Shown in pieces: positions 17,097 through 25,513 of a DNA stretch of 64,000 nt (its first letter is position 1; every line of letters starts with the position of its first letter). Origin of the DNA: an uncultured Verrucomicrobiota bacterium (GTDB lineage Bacteria; Verrucomicrobiota; Kiritimatiellia; CAIVKH01); NCBI GenBank assembly GCA_937996795.1, contig CALKUH010000067.1:1-64000 (forward strand), read 5' to 3'. A program made the translations under genes and the position numbers. The notes beneath the pieces are model-generated. The model made no database searches. It was not told the origin of the DNA and saw only the letters and a program-made list of their open reading frames with translations.

Positions 17097-19865
17097 ATGC
17101 GGAAACTGCTCCTGGGGGGATGCATCGCCGCCGCGCTGGCGTGCGTCGCGCGCGGCGGAGGCGGTCCGCTTAACACCCTCATCGTGATCAACGACTTCAG
17201 CCCGCTCTCGCAGGAGGTCGGCCTGCGCTACGCGCGCGCGCGCGGCATCCCGGAGTCCCGGCTTTTCCATGTGTACACGTCGCACACGAACACCATCCCC
17301 ATCGCCGCGTGGAGCAACGAGCTGCGAAACCCGATCCTCGACGCCCTCACGACGCCGCCTTTGAGCAACGTCATCGACACCGTGGTCTTCGCGCCCGACC
17401 TGCCGTTCCGCGTGTCGGCCGCGGACGATCCGCAGAACCTGTGGGCCTCGCTGACCGCGTGCATGTATTACGACTTCTACGCCTCGACCAACGCGTTCGC
17501 CGTGGGCTGCCAGCTGAATCCAAACAGCGCGAACGCCTACTACAAGTCCGACCGGGCCTTCCAGCGCGCGTTGACGCCGGGCGGGCGCTATCTGGTGAGC
17601 GCGCTGCTCACGGGCGCGAATGGCGATGAAGCACGGAGGCTGGCGGAGCGCACGGCGGCGGCGGATTACAGCGCGCCCACGGGCAGCATTCACCTGCTGC
17701 GCACGTCCGACGGGTTGCGCAGCGTGCGCTGGCTGAACCACGAGGAGGCCGATTTCCGCAGCCGCCTGCAGGGGCGCGCGAATACATGGTTTTTGAGCAC
17801 GGCGGACGCGGTGCCGGCGACGAACAACGTGCTCGGCTACATGACCGGCGCGATGAACGTGGGTGACGTCGGGTCACACGACTATCTGCCCGGCGCATAT
17901 GCGGACCACCTGACCTCGTTCGGCGGGATCCTCTTTGGCTCGAACCCGCAGATGCGGATCACCGACTGGCTTCGCGCCGGTGCCGGCGGATCGAGCGGCA
18001 CGGTCGTCGAGCCGTGCGCCTACACGGAGAAATTCGCCGACCCGTTACTCTACGCGTGGTACGAGCGCGGCTTTTCGCTCGGCGAGGCGTATTTTATGTC
18101 GATCCGGAATCCCTACCAGAACCTGTTCACCGGCGATCCGCTGTTGCAGCCGTACGCGCGGCCGGCGGCCGTCAGTGTGGCGGGCGTGACGAACGGGGCT
18201 GTGGTGTCGGGCGTGGTGACCTTGCAGGTGGCTGCGGTCGCCTCGGACACGAACCGCCCTGTTGCGCGGGTTGCGCTCTTCCGGGACGAAGGCGAATTCG
18301 TTGCTGAAACGAACGCGGGTATCGCGCCGGGCAACCTTTTCCAGATCGTGCTCAATACGCGCACGGTGGAGCACGTCGCGGTCGCGGGCGACACGCTGTT
18401 CTCGGTGGCCTCGAATCTCGCCGCCGCCGTGAACGATGCAAACAGCTCGGGCCCGCCGCCGAACCGGATTCCCTTTCGCGCCACGAATCTCGGTGACAGC
18501 GTACAGATCACGTGGACGAATTTCGGCCTGTCCGGCGCGGGACAGGCCATCCGCGCGGAAGCATTGCAGGGCACGGCATCCGTGCTCCGCGCGCGCGCAT
18601 GGGCGGCGATGACAAACTTCATGGACCCGGCCCATCCCGCGCACGAGGTGCTGGAACTCAACGGAATGAGCACGACCGGCGACACGCTCACCACGGTGAT
18701 CACGCTGACCAACGGCGTGGTTGTGACCAATAGCGTGGTCGCGAGCGGTGTGCTGAATGCCTACACACTCCTCGCTCAGTTGCAGGCGGCGATTAATGCC
18801 GAGCCGCTGCTGCAAGGCGCAGACGGCGTGCGTGCGGCCTATTTGCAACGTCTGAATTCCTTCGACACATTCGCCCGGTTGGTTGTGGAGGCGCGCACGC
18901 CGGGTCCCGGGGGTGTCTCGAATTATATCGTCTACACGATTGCCACAAACCAAGGGTCCTCTCTAGCGGTATCAGACAGTTTTGATGATATTTTCGATGA
19001 CAACGAGCAGGTGATGCGTCCGCGCGCGCTGGTGCGGCTGGCGGAGGGCGCGACGAATCTCGTCCTGCACGCCGTGCTCGATACAACCGGCCTGCCCAAT
19101 GGCCCGCTTCGGTTGGATGCCGTGGCGCTGGAGGGCAGCGCCGTGCGCGCGCAGGGGCGCGCGCGGATCGACGCGATCGTAAGCAATCATGCGATGCGCT
19201 GCGAGTGGGTGAGTCCGCCGTCGCTCCGGCACGTCCTGCGCGGCGTGGTGGTCACGAGCGAGGTGGCGGTGGTGGATCCCGTGGGGGCGGTGACGCAGGT
19301 CACGTTTTTCGTGGAGGGCAAGTGGGCCGGCAGCACGACGACCCCGCCGTATCGGCTGGCGTGGCCGACCACCAATCGTGCGGTGGGGGCGATCCACCTG
19401 CAGGCGCGCGCGGACACGGATGCCGGCGCGTCGGCGCGCACCGGGTTGCGGCCGCTGGTGATCTACACCGATGAGGATGGCGATGGCGTTTCCGACCAGT
19501 GGGAATTCGACCGGCTGGGCAGCGCGACGAATTACGCGGGCGGCGCGGATCCGGATGCCGATGGATTCGACAACCGGGCTGAGTTCCTCGCCGATACGGA
19601 CCCGCTGGATCCCGTGTCGTTCCTGCGCATCGGGACGATGTCCACGGCCACGAATCCGGCCCCGTTCCAGTTTTCGTTTGAAAGCCGGACGACGCGCGTC
19701 TACCGCGTGGGCTATCTCGATGCGACACTCGATGCCGTCTGGTCCGCCACATCGAATACGTTCGCCGGGACGGGCGCGGCGGTCAACTGGCTCGACACGC
19801 CGACCAACGCGCCGCCCGCCACCAACGCGCTGCGCGCCTACCGCATCGAAACCATCCTGCCGTAG
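17097..19865 (+). CDS. TIGR03790-family exported protein
   Basis: 922 residues from ATG 17097 (signal peptide MRKLLLGGCIAAALACVARG); an ATG three codons earlier is less likely. Residues ~25-360 match TIGR03790, a family of unknown function common in planctomycetes and verrucomicrobia: NTLIVINDFSPLSQEVGLRY, an early segment with SRLFHVYTSHTNTIPIAAWS, DTVVFAPDLPFRV and the GGILFGSNPQMRITDWLRAG segment followed by EPCAYTEKFADPLL. The rest is beta-sandwich, with a calcium-loop motif DEDGDGVSDQWEFDRLG and DPDADGFDNRAEFLADTD near the C-terminus. It starts 61 bases after the giant protease on the same strand and may share its transcript and export route. Confidence 0.85.
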   Translation: MRKLLLGGCIAAALACVARGGGGPLNTLIVINDFSPLSQEVGLRYARARGIPESRLFHVYTSHTNTIPIAAWSNELRNPILDALTTPPLSNVIDTVVFAPDLPFRVSAADDPQNLWASLTACMYYDFYASTNAFAVGCQLNPNSANAYYKSDRAFQRALTPGGRYLVSALLTGANGDEARRLAERTAAADYSAPTGSIHLLRTSDGLRSVRWLNHEEADFRSRLQGRANTWFLSTADAVPATNNVLGYMTGAMNVGDVGSHDYLPGAYADHLTSFGGILFGSNPQMRITDWLRAGAGGSSGTVVEPCAYTEKFADPLLYAWYERGFSLGEAYFMSIRNPYQNLFTGDPLLQPYARPAAVSVAGVTNGAVVSGVVTLQVAAVASDTNRPVARVALFRDEGEFVAETNAGIAPGNLFQIVLNTRTVEHVAVAGDTLFSVASNLAAAVNDANSSGPPPNRIPFRATNLGDSVQITWTNFGLSGAGQAIRAEALQGTASVLRARAWAAMTNFMDPAHPAHEVLELNGMSTTGDTLTTVITLTNGVVVTNSVVASGVLNAYTLLAQLQAAINAEPLLQGADGVRAAYLQRLNSFDTFARLVVEARTPGPGGVSNYIVYTIATNQGSSLAVSDSFDDIFDDNEQVMRPRALVRLAEGATNLVLHAVLDTTGLPNGPLRLDAVALEGSAVRAQGRARIDAIVSNHAMRCEWVSPPSLRHVLRGVVVTSEVAVVDPVGAVTQVTFFVEGKWAGSTTTPPYRLAWPTTNRAVGAIHLQARADTDAGASARTGLRPLVIYTDEDGDGVSDQWEFDRLGSATNYAGGADPDADGFDNRAEFLADTDPLDPVSFLRIGTMSTATNPAPFQFSFESRTTRVYRVGYLDATLDAVWSATSNTFAGTGAAVNWLDTPTNAPPATNALRAYRIETILP

Positions 19866-19879
19866 AACCTCGGATGGGG

Positions 19880-20191
19880 TTATCGCGCCTGGTCCAGGCG
19901 CGAGATGACTTCGGGCCAGCCCGGAACCTGCTCGACCTCCCACGTGACCGTCCGGGCGCGTCCGATCTTCTGGGTATCGCGCATCGCGGCCAGATGCGCG
20001 CCATTGTTCCGGAAGGCCTTCATCGCCTCGGCATTCTCCCAGACCGTCAAGGTGCGCCAGCCGGGATGAAAGTCGAAGGCGACCAGCCCCGGGGACGCGG
20101 CCAGTTGTTTGCGCACGCGCCAGATGTGGACCAACAGGCGCAGCAGACCGAGCGGCCCGCGCACGGTAATCTGCGTCGTGGAGGCGATCAT
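19880..20191 (-). CDS. Small ferredoxin-like (ABM/DUF3291-type) protein
   Basis: 103 residues from ATG 20191 (MIASTTQITVRGPLGLLRLL). The pattern, a first strand, a helix with basic residues, then LVAFDFHPGWRTLTVWENAE and AMKAFRNNGAHLAAM, fits the dimeric alpha/beta barrel fold of antibiotic-biosynthesis monooxygenase-like and DUF3291 proteins, where WENAEAMKAFR is the typical helix. Family members are small oxygenases or heme/ligand-binding proteins; the substrate cannot be read. Last gene of a tightly packed minus-strand operon, overlapping the previous stop by 4 bases. Confidence 0.75.
   Translation of the reverse strand: MIASTTQITVRGPLGLLRLLVHIWRVRKQLAASPGLVAFDFHPGWRTLTVWENAEAMKAFRNNGAHLAAMRDTQKIGRARTVTWEVEQVPGWPEVISRLDQAR
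19883..19903. terminator. Perfect hairpin between convergent genes
   Basis: TCGCGCCTGG-T-CCAGGCGCGA is a perfect 10-bp inverted repeat, 17 bases beyond the stop of the TIGR03790 gene and inside the last codons of the convergent minus-strand gene. It has no U-tract, so a bidirectional stabiliser or factor-dependent end is as likely as intrinsic termination. Confidence 0.5.
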
Positions 20192-20607
20192 GCGAGGGGC
20201 GGTGGCTGCGTGCGGGGTTGCTCGAAGAGCTGTTGGACCGATGCCTTTGTCAGGACGATCAGGGTGAAGACGCCCAGGATCGTTCCGAACGGCATCAGCA
20301 TGCACTCGATGCCCGCGATGACGATGCAGAAAACGCGCGATTTCCGCTGTGCCAGCTTGCGGCCGGCGACCACCATGCAGAAGGCCAGCGCCCAACCGGC
20401 GAGCACGAAGAGCCCGCCCATGACGGCGAATATCCAGCCCACCAGCACTGGAGGCTCGGGGGCGTCCGCCGTGCCTAGTTTGCCGCTGATCATCAACAGG
20501 CCGATGGTTACATGGATGAGCGGAAAGCAGGAAAACAGCGCCGTCAGTCCGCCGACCACGTAGTGGAAGATGGACAGCAGCTTGAGATGATTCAGGTCTT
20601 CATTCAT
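20188..20607 (-). CDS. Small membrane protein, unknown
   Basis: 139 residues from ATG 20607 (MNEDLNHLKLLSIFHYVVGG). It has three to four hydrophobic helices: residues ~12-42, ~55-80 and ~95-118. It ends in a short Pro-rich tail. The N-terminal NEDLNHLKLLSIFHYVVGGL block recurs in small uncharacterised membrane proteins of planctomycetes and verrucomicrobia as far as I recall. It overlaps both neighbours by 4 bases, so it is translated with the glycosyltransferase upstream. No function proposed. Confidence 0.8.
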   Translation of the reverse strand: MNEDLNHLKLLSIFHYVVGGLTALFSCFPLIHVTIGLLMISGKLGTADAPEPPVLVGWIFAVMGGLFVLAGWALAFCMVVAGRKLAQRKSRVFCIVIAGIECMLMPFGTILGVFTLIVLTKASVQQLFEQPRTQPPPLA

Positions 20608-23162
20608 GGCGGATCGGTGAGGGTGAGTGTGCCAAGGACGACGCGGCGGTCGCGTCCGTGCTCCTGGTCCGGCGCGACGCGGATGTTCGTGCGCATGTGG
20701 TAGAGGCCCAAGAGGAGTTGATACTCGCCGGGCGGCAGGTCGAGCGGGCCGAGGTCCTGGACGGGCTGCGGGCCGCCCCGGTGCGAGGGAATGCTGACCA
20801 GGCGGATGTCGCGGGCGAAGACCTGTTTCCGGTTGGCATCGAGCACATGGATGAACGCGGAGTAGTCGGCGAGGATCTCGCGGGCGCCGGGCATGGTGTC
20901 CAGTTGCATCCGTACGACCAGCGGCGCGCCGCGTGTGAGTTGCTTGGGTGCTTCGACGTTGCCGAGCACCCAGCGCTCCCCGCCGAAGGCGAACTGCGGC
21001 GCCCATTCGGGCGGCGCAGTTGTCGCCGGTTCAAATGGCAGCGCCTCCAGCGGGCGGATGCGCCACGGGAGCGGCGCGTCGGCGGCGCGCGCTACCTCAA
21101 GCGAGAGGCCGGTGAAGAGGAAGCCGGACGGGTGCGTCCACTCGGCGCGCCAGCGCCCGTCGCGCCACACCAGCGGGATTTGTTGCGCGCGGGCCGGGTG
21201 GTTCAGGAGCGAGTCGTCCACATGGAGCGTCATCGGCGGCGCTTCGCGCGGGGCGTCCACCTCGAACGCATAGCGCCCCGGCATGAGGCACGTCTGGCGT
21301 TTGAGCGCAACGCGGCCTTCCGTCGGTTGGCGAATCCCGTCGATGAAGCGCGCGCGCGCGAGTTTGCGGTCGCGGCGCTCCGGGTCGGGTGTGACGGCCG
21401 GGACCTCGCCGACGCGCAGCAGCACGGGCGCCCCGCGCGTGCGCGCCGACAACCAGAAGCGTCGCGCTTCCGTGCCATCGCGGACGAACGTCGTGCCCGA
21501 TTCAGCGCGGACAATAATCGACGTGTGTGAACCGGGCGTGAGGCGGATGTCCTGGTCGGCGCCATCGATGCAGAGGCGCACCTCCGCGTCGCGCGATCCG
21601 GCGTAGATCGTAATGGGAAGGCTTTCGCGTGCGGCGCGGGTGATGATCCCGCGTGAAATCCATTCGCCCGGCGTCAGCGTGACCATGCGCGATTCGCGCG
21701 GGAAGGCGGGCAGGTCCGCAAACATCCAATCGTTGCCCAGCGGCCACGGCGTGGCGGGCAGCGCGTCGTCGGGGTGCGCCGTCCAGTCCCGCGCATCGGC
21801 CAGCCGGACGGCCGCCGGTTTGTTGCGGAACACCGCGAGATTGGCCGGTTCCACGACCAACGTCGCGAGCACGTCTGCGCGGCGCGCGGCGGGGGCGGAA
21901 TCCAGCAGTTGTTCCCGCATGCGGATCGCGATGTTGCGCGTGTCCTCCCGTCCCCAGAACGTCCATTCGTTGCTCTGCTGGAAGGCGTATTCCACGGCTG
22001 CGCCGAGCAGCAACACCGGCAGGGCGTAGCGGAGGGGCGCGGACGTCGCGCGCCACAGCAGGGCGGCGCCGAGCAGGAGCGGCAGCAGCAGGAAGCTGAA
22101 GTGGAACGGTTGCAGTTCCGGCTTTCCGGCGAGCGCCAGCACGAGCACGGCGAACGGCATGGCGATGAGCGCCGCATCCCATACGCGTTCCTGCTCGCGC
22201 GCGGCGCGCAGTCGCCACAGGGCCAGGCCCGCGCCGCCCAGGCCCAGCGCGAGCGCGCCCAGACCCAGCGCGTGGATCGCGACGGGGATGTTGCCCGAGA
22301 GGCTGATCCACAGGCGGCGGTGCAGCGGCTGTTCGAAGAACGACGGGTCCACGCCGAATTTCTGGATGTAGCCGAAATTCAAGCCGATGTTTTCCAGGGT
22401 CTTGTCGAAGTCGATGAATACATGCGGCGTGAGCAGCGCGAAGCCCGCCAGCGCTCCCGCCGCGGTGAGTCCGCCGAGGCGGAAGCGTTCACGCCACGCG
22501 ATCGGCGCGAAGAGCAGGAAGAGGCCCGGCGTGAGCCCGCCGAGCACGCCGTGGTATTTGCAGGCAAAGGCGAGGCCCAGCGCGAAGCCGCTGGCGAAGA
22601 AGAGTCGCCCGCGCGGCGCGCCGTCCCGCGCATGGGCGAACGCCGCGAGCGCCAGCATCACGAACAGGTCCGGCCCCACATCGCCGCTCGCGCAGTGCGT
22701 CACCGTGCTCAAAATCGGCGCGAGCGCGCCCAGCAGCAGCCACGCGTGGCGCTGCAGCGGCGGCACGCGCAGGCGGGCTAGCGTCCACGCGAACAGGCCC
22801 CACGCGAGCAAACTGTAGAGGACGCGCAGCGCGCGGCAGATGTAGTACAACGTGCCGACGGTCGGGATCGCGGGCAGGTCGAGGGACGGCTGCAGGCTGT
22901 GCAGGACGGCGCGAACGGCGGGGTAGGTCGCGCGGATCAGCCACTCGTCCACATGGTTCAGGCCGTACGGATAGCCGTCGTAGGCGAGGGAGCCCGTGTA
23001 CCACAGGTAATGCCCGCGCAGGTAGTTGTGCGTCGCCTGCACCTGCTTCGCGGTGTCGGGGTGGAAGCTGCTGCCATCCTCCAATCCGCGGAAAAGGCCG
23101 ACGCTGCGGACGGACAGCGCGAGCAGGAGCAGCGCGGCGAGGATCAGGCGCGGATGCTTCAT
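20604..23162 (-). CDS. Polytopic membrane glycosyltransferase, GT39/PMT-like
   Basis: 852 residues from ATG 23162 (MKHPRLILAALLLLALSVRS). Residues 1-430 are a GT-C membrane domain with about ten hydrophobic helices. The first periplasmic loop has FHPDTAKQVQATHNYLRGHY, containing the acidic residue expected of lipid-phosphate-sugar-dependent transferases, with HCASGDVGPDLFVMLALAA further on. From about 480 to 852 it has a soluble periplasmic beta-rich part (GSRDAEVRLCIDGADQDIRL; LLLGLYHMRTNIRV). Such enzymes move a sugar from polyprenyl phosphate to lipid, glycan or protein. The start overlaps the HAD gene stop by 4 bases and the stop overlaps the next start by 4, so it is operonic with the GT4 and HAD genes. 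Acceptor unknown. Confidence 0.82.
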   Translation of the reverse strand: MKHPRLILAALLLLALSVRSVGLFRGLEDGSSFHPDTAKQVQATHNYLRGHYLWYTGSLAYDGYPYGLNHVDEWLIRATYPAVRAVLHSLQPSLDLPAIPTVGTLYYICRALRVLYSLLAWGLFAWTLARLRVPPLQRHAWLLLGALAPILSTVTHCASGDVGPDLFVMLALAAFAHARDGAPRGRLFFASGFALGLAFACKYHGVLGGLTPGLFLLFAPIAWRERFRLGGLTAAGALAGFALLTPHVFIDFDKTLENIGLNFGYIQKFGVDPSFFEQPLHRRLWISLSGNIPVAIHALGLGALALGLGGAGLALWRLRAAREQERVWDAALIAMPFAVLVLALAGKPELQPFHFSFLLLPLLLGAALLWRATSAPLRYALPVLLLGAAVEYAFQQSNEWTFWGREDTRNIAIRMREQLLDSAPAARRADVLATLVVEPANLAVFRNKPAAVRLADARDWTAHPDDALPATPWPLGNDWMFADLPAFPRESRMVTLTPGEWISRGIITRAARESLPITIYAGSRDAEVRLCIDGADQDIRLTPGSHTSIIVRAESGTTFVRDGTEARRFWLSARTRGAPVLLRVGEVPAVTPDPERRDRKLARARFIDGIRQPTEGRVALKRQTCLMPGRYAFEVDAPREAPPMTLHVDDSLLNHPARAQQIPLVWRDGRWRAEWTHPSGFLFTGLSLEVARAADAPLPWRIRPLEALPFEPATTAPPEWAPQFAFGGERWVLGNVEAPKQLTRGAPLVVRMQLDTMPGAREILADYSAFIHVLDANRKQVFARDIRLVSIPSHRGGPQPVQDLGPLDLPPGEYQLLLGLYHMRTNIRVAPDQEHGRDRRVVLGTLTLTDPP

Positions 23163-24031
23163 AGCTGGTCCAACGCGGTGAGCACGGCGTCGGGGTTCAG
23201 GCCGGCGCAGCGCGGGTCGTCCTCGCGCCGGCGCAGCGAGCGCGCGTCGCCCGCGAACAGCGCGGCGCAGCAACCGGCGCGCAGGGCCGGATGAATGTCC
23301 TTCAGCATGTCGTTCCCCACGAAGAGCGTTTCATCGGGCGCGATTGCATGCTCTTCCCGCAGCGCCGTCAAGGCCTTGTGCAGCAGATGGGGCGACGGCT
23401 TGGCCTCGCCTTCCTGCCAGGACCAGACGCAGCAGCGCGGGCTGAACCCGGCCTGCTCGACCCGCATATCGAGCAGCGCGTCGAACAGCAGCGGCGTAAA
23501 ACACTGCGCGTTCGAGACGAGGCCCAGCACCACGCCCCGTTCGCGCAGCCGCTGCAGCGCGGCCCGCGCGCCAGGCATCGGCCACACGGGATTGATCCGG
23601 CACTCGACCTCCACGGCGAACCGCAGGATCGCCTCATCCGACATCCGCCGCCCGTCCGGCTCCAGCACCGCCCGCCAGATGTGCCGCACATCCACTTCGG
23701 GACAGGCGACGCCGTCCGCGCGACGCCGCGCGTGCTGGCGCGCGATCTCGGCGCGGAACTCCGCGCCCCAATCGATGCGGCTTCCGGGCGGCAACTGGAT
23801 GCCCGCCGCGGCGGCCGCCTCATGATACACCGCCCGCGCGCCGGTCTCCTCCGTGCCGATGTCGCCCGCGGCGGAAATAAAAAGCGTGCCGTAAAGATCG
23901 AACAACACGGCGCGCACCGGTGCGCCCGGGAGCGGACGCGGCGTCTCGCCGGTGGGGAGCGGCTCCACCGGACGCGACAACCGCCGGATGCGGTCGACGA
24001 GGTCGGTGCGCTGGCTTTCCGAAAAATGCAT
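23159..24031 (-). CDS. HAD-superfamily hydrolase
   Basis: 290 residues. HAD motifs are all visible: motif I AVLFDLYGTLF (nucleophile Asp near residue 45), motif II VLGLVSNAQ, motif III Lys in EGEAKPSP, motif IV FVGNDMLKDIHPALRAG. A ~90-residue helical cap sits between motifs I and II, so it is a class-I cap phosphatase or phosphoglycolate-phosphatase-like enzyme. ATG 24031 follows the upstream TGA as TGATG; a GTG one codon earlier is also possible. Being next to a GT4 gene and 1.5 kb from gpgS makes a sugar-phosphate or glucosyl-3-phosphoglycerate substrate possible, but that is inference. Confidence 0.85.
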   Translation of the reverse strand: MHFSESQRTDLVDRIRRLSRPVEPLPTGETPRPLPGAPVRAVLFDLYGTLFISAAGDIGTEETGARAVYHEAAAAAGIQLPPGSRIDWGAEFRAEIARQHARRRADGVACPEVDVRHIWRAVLEPDGRRMSDEAILRFAVEVECRINPVWPMPGARAALQRLRERGVVLGLVSNAQCFTPLLFDALLDMRVEQAGFSPRCCVWSWQEGEAKPSPHLLHKALTALREEHAIAPDETLFVGNDMLKDIHPALRAGCCAALFAGDARSLRRREDDPRCAGLNPDAVLTALDQL

Positions 24032-25416
24032 CACGAAGAGCGCAACAGAAAAAGCCGTGCGGGATCGAGAAAAAAGCGGCGCACGGCGCCGGCCTCGTGC
24101 GCGCCGACCGGGCCGGTGGCGGACCCCGCGACCGCCCGGTAAAGCGCCTCAAGCCGCGCGTTGTAGCCCGCCAGCGAAAAGTGCGATTCGACCACGCGGC
24201 GGTTGGCCGCGGCGTCCGCCGGGATCGCGAGGCGTGCGGGGCGCAGCGCGTCGCGCGCGGCGTCGTCGCGCTGCACGCGCTCGATGATCGCCGCCTGCAG
24301 CGGCTCGTCGAGCCGTCCGAAATCGACCCGATCCTCCCGCACGAAGGCGGCCCACGCCCGGTCCACGTCATCGGGCGCGCGATGCTCCCCGTAGGCGTCG
24401 GCCGTGGCGCGCAGGGCGCTTTCGATGCGGGCCCGCAGTGCGGTGGAGCCGATCCACGCCACGGGCGCCTCGAGGCGCGTGTAGAGATGGCGCAGGTCCA
24501 GGCCCGCCGACTCCATGCTCCCGGTGATCTCCGGCAATCCGCGGCCCGCCAGCGGGCGGTTTGCGAGCCACGGCTCCGTGAAGGCCAGGCCGAATCCTTC
24601 CGCCACGCTCGTCGTGACCACGCACGCGGCGCGCGCGAGCAGCGAGGCCAGTGTCGCGCCGGGCTGCAGGCCGGCCTCGAAGTCGACCGGCAGCCGGAGC
24701 CGCGCCGCGAGCGCCTTCCACTGTTCATACGGCGCGACATCCGCCGGCGAGGTCGGCGCGAGGGTGAGCGCAAACCGTCGGCCTTCCGTCTCGCGCGCCG
24801 CCCACAACAGGAATTCGCCGATGTTTTTGCGGCGCAACGCGCGGGTCGGATAGAGGACGAGCGGCGGGCCGGACGGCGCGAGGCGCTCCGCCTCCAGCGG
24901 CATCACCGGGTTGGGCAGCTCGTGCAGGCGCTCCGCCGGGACGCCCGCGCAGGCGAGCGCGTCGCGGTCGCGCAGGTTCAGCACGGCGTAGTGCACGTGC
25001 GGCGCGTCGGGATACAGCGTGGCGCCCAGCGCGTCGCCGAGCTGTTCGCGCATCAGGCGGTAGTTGGACGGACGCCCGTCCTCCGCGAAGTCGTGCACCT
25101 GCAGCAGCAACCGGCGCCCGCGCCGCGCGAGCGCGGCGAACGCCGCCGTCGCGGCGGGATTCCGTCCGAGGCTGTGGTTGTGGATGTGCCAGACGTCCGG
25201 CGCGCCGCCCAACGCCGTGCGCGCCGCGGCCTCGAGCTGGTCGGCCAGGCGTTCCGGGTCCACGCGCGGCGCCGCCGGCGCGTAGTCCAGCGCGGGCACG
25301 TTGTCGCCCGCGAGCGCCGCCAGATGGAACGCATCGCCCGCCGCGGCGCGCGCGCTGTCGATCACGCGCGTTACGCCGCCGGGCCTGAGGTGATAATGGA
25401 CGATGGCAATGCGCAT
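24031..25416 (-). CDS. Glycosyltransferase family 4
   Basis: 461 residues from ATG 25416 (MRIAIVHYHLRPGGVTRVID), the usual GT4 opening with the glycine-rich loop that contacts the nucleotide. The acceptor side carries PDVWHIHNHSLGRNP and LLLQVHDFAEDGRP. The donor-binding C-terminal Rossmann domain has LVLYPTRALRRKNIGEFLLW and the E-x7-E-like segment TSVAEGFGLAFTEPWLANRP. Two further helical segments follow. The protein is soluble. First gene of the 25.4-19.9 kb operon; a 17-bp dyad and a MITE-like repeat lie upstream. Sugar and acceptor unknown. Confidence 0.87.
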   Translation of the reverse strand: MRIAIVHYHLRPGGVTRVIDSARAAAGDAFHLAALAGDNVPALDYAPAAPRVDPERLADQLEAAARTALGGAPDVWHIHNHSLGRNPAATAAFAALARRGRRLLLQVHDFAEDGRPSNYRLMREQLGDALGATLYPDAPHVHYAVLNLRDRDALACAGVPAERLHELPNPVMPLEAERLAPSGPPLVLYPTRALRRKNIGEFLLWAARETEGRRFALTLAPTSPADVAPYEQWKALAARLRLPVDFEAGLQPGATLASLLARAACVVTTSVAEGFGLAFTEPWLANRPLAGRGLPEITGSMESAGLDLRHLYTRLEAPVAWIGSTALRARIESALRATADAYGEHRAPDDVDRAWAAFVREDRVDFGRLDEPLQAAIIERVQRDDAARDALRPARLAIPADAAANRRVVESHFSLAGYNARLEALYRAVAGSATGPVGAHEAGAVRRFFLDPARLFLLRSS

Positions 25417-25425
25417 CAGCAGAAG

Positions 25426-25510
25426 TTCACCACGGAGACACGGAGAAACGGAGGCGGAACTCATTAAGTTTTTACAGACGTTGCAAATCGCTCCGTGCCT
25501 CCGTGGTGAA
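25426..25510. mobile_element. MITE-like inverted-repeat element
   Basis: Two 20-base arms, TTCACCACGGAGACACGGAG (25426-25445) and its inverse CTCCGTGCCTCCGTGGTGAA (25491-25510), differ at one position and enclose 45 bases. The element exactly fills the gap between the stop of gpgS and the start of the GT4 gene. It has no coding capacity. Arms of this kind are dispersed in many environmental bacterial genomes, as far as I know. Confidence 0.65.
25471..25487. promoter_or_regulatory. 17-bp operator-like dyad upstream of the GT4 operon
   Basis: TTTACA-GACGT-TGCAAA, an imperfect inverted repeat with a fixed 5-base centre, 55 bases upstream of the GT4 ATG. Near-identical sites lie at 42073-42089 and 42104-42120. 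It sits in the centre of the inverted-repeat element, so a regulatory role and a repeat-borne origin are both possible. Confidence 0.5.
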
Positions 25511-25513
25511 GTC

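Noticed and set aside
12866..17191. A 1441-codon minus-strand open frame
   Set aside because: Same reason: shadow of the second half of the protease gene, with repetitive Arg-rich composition.
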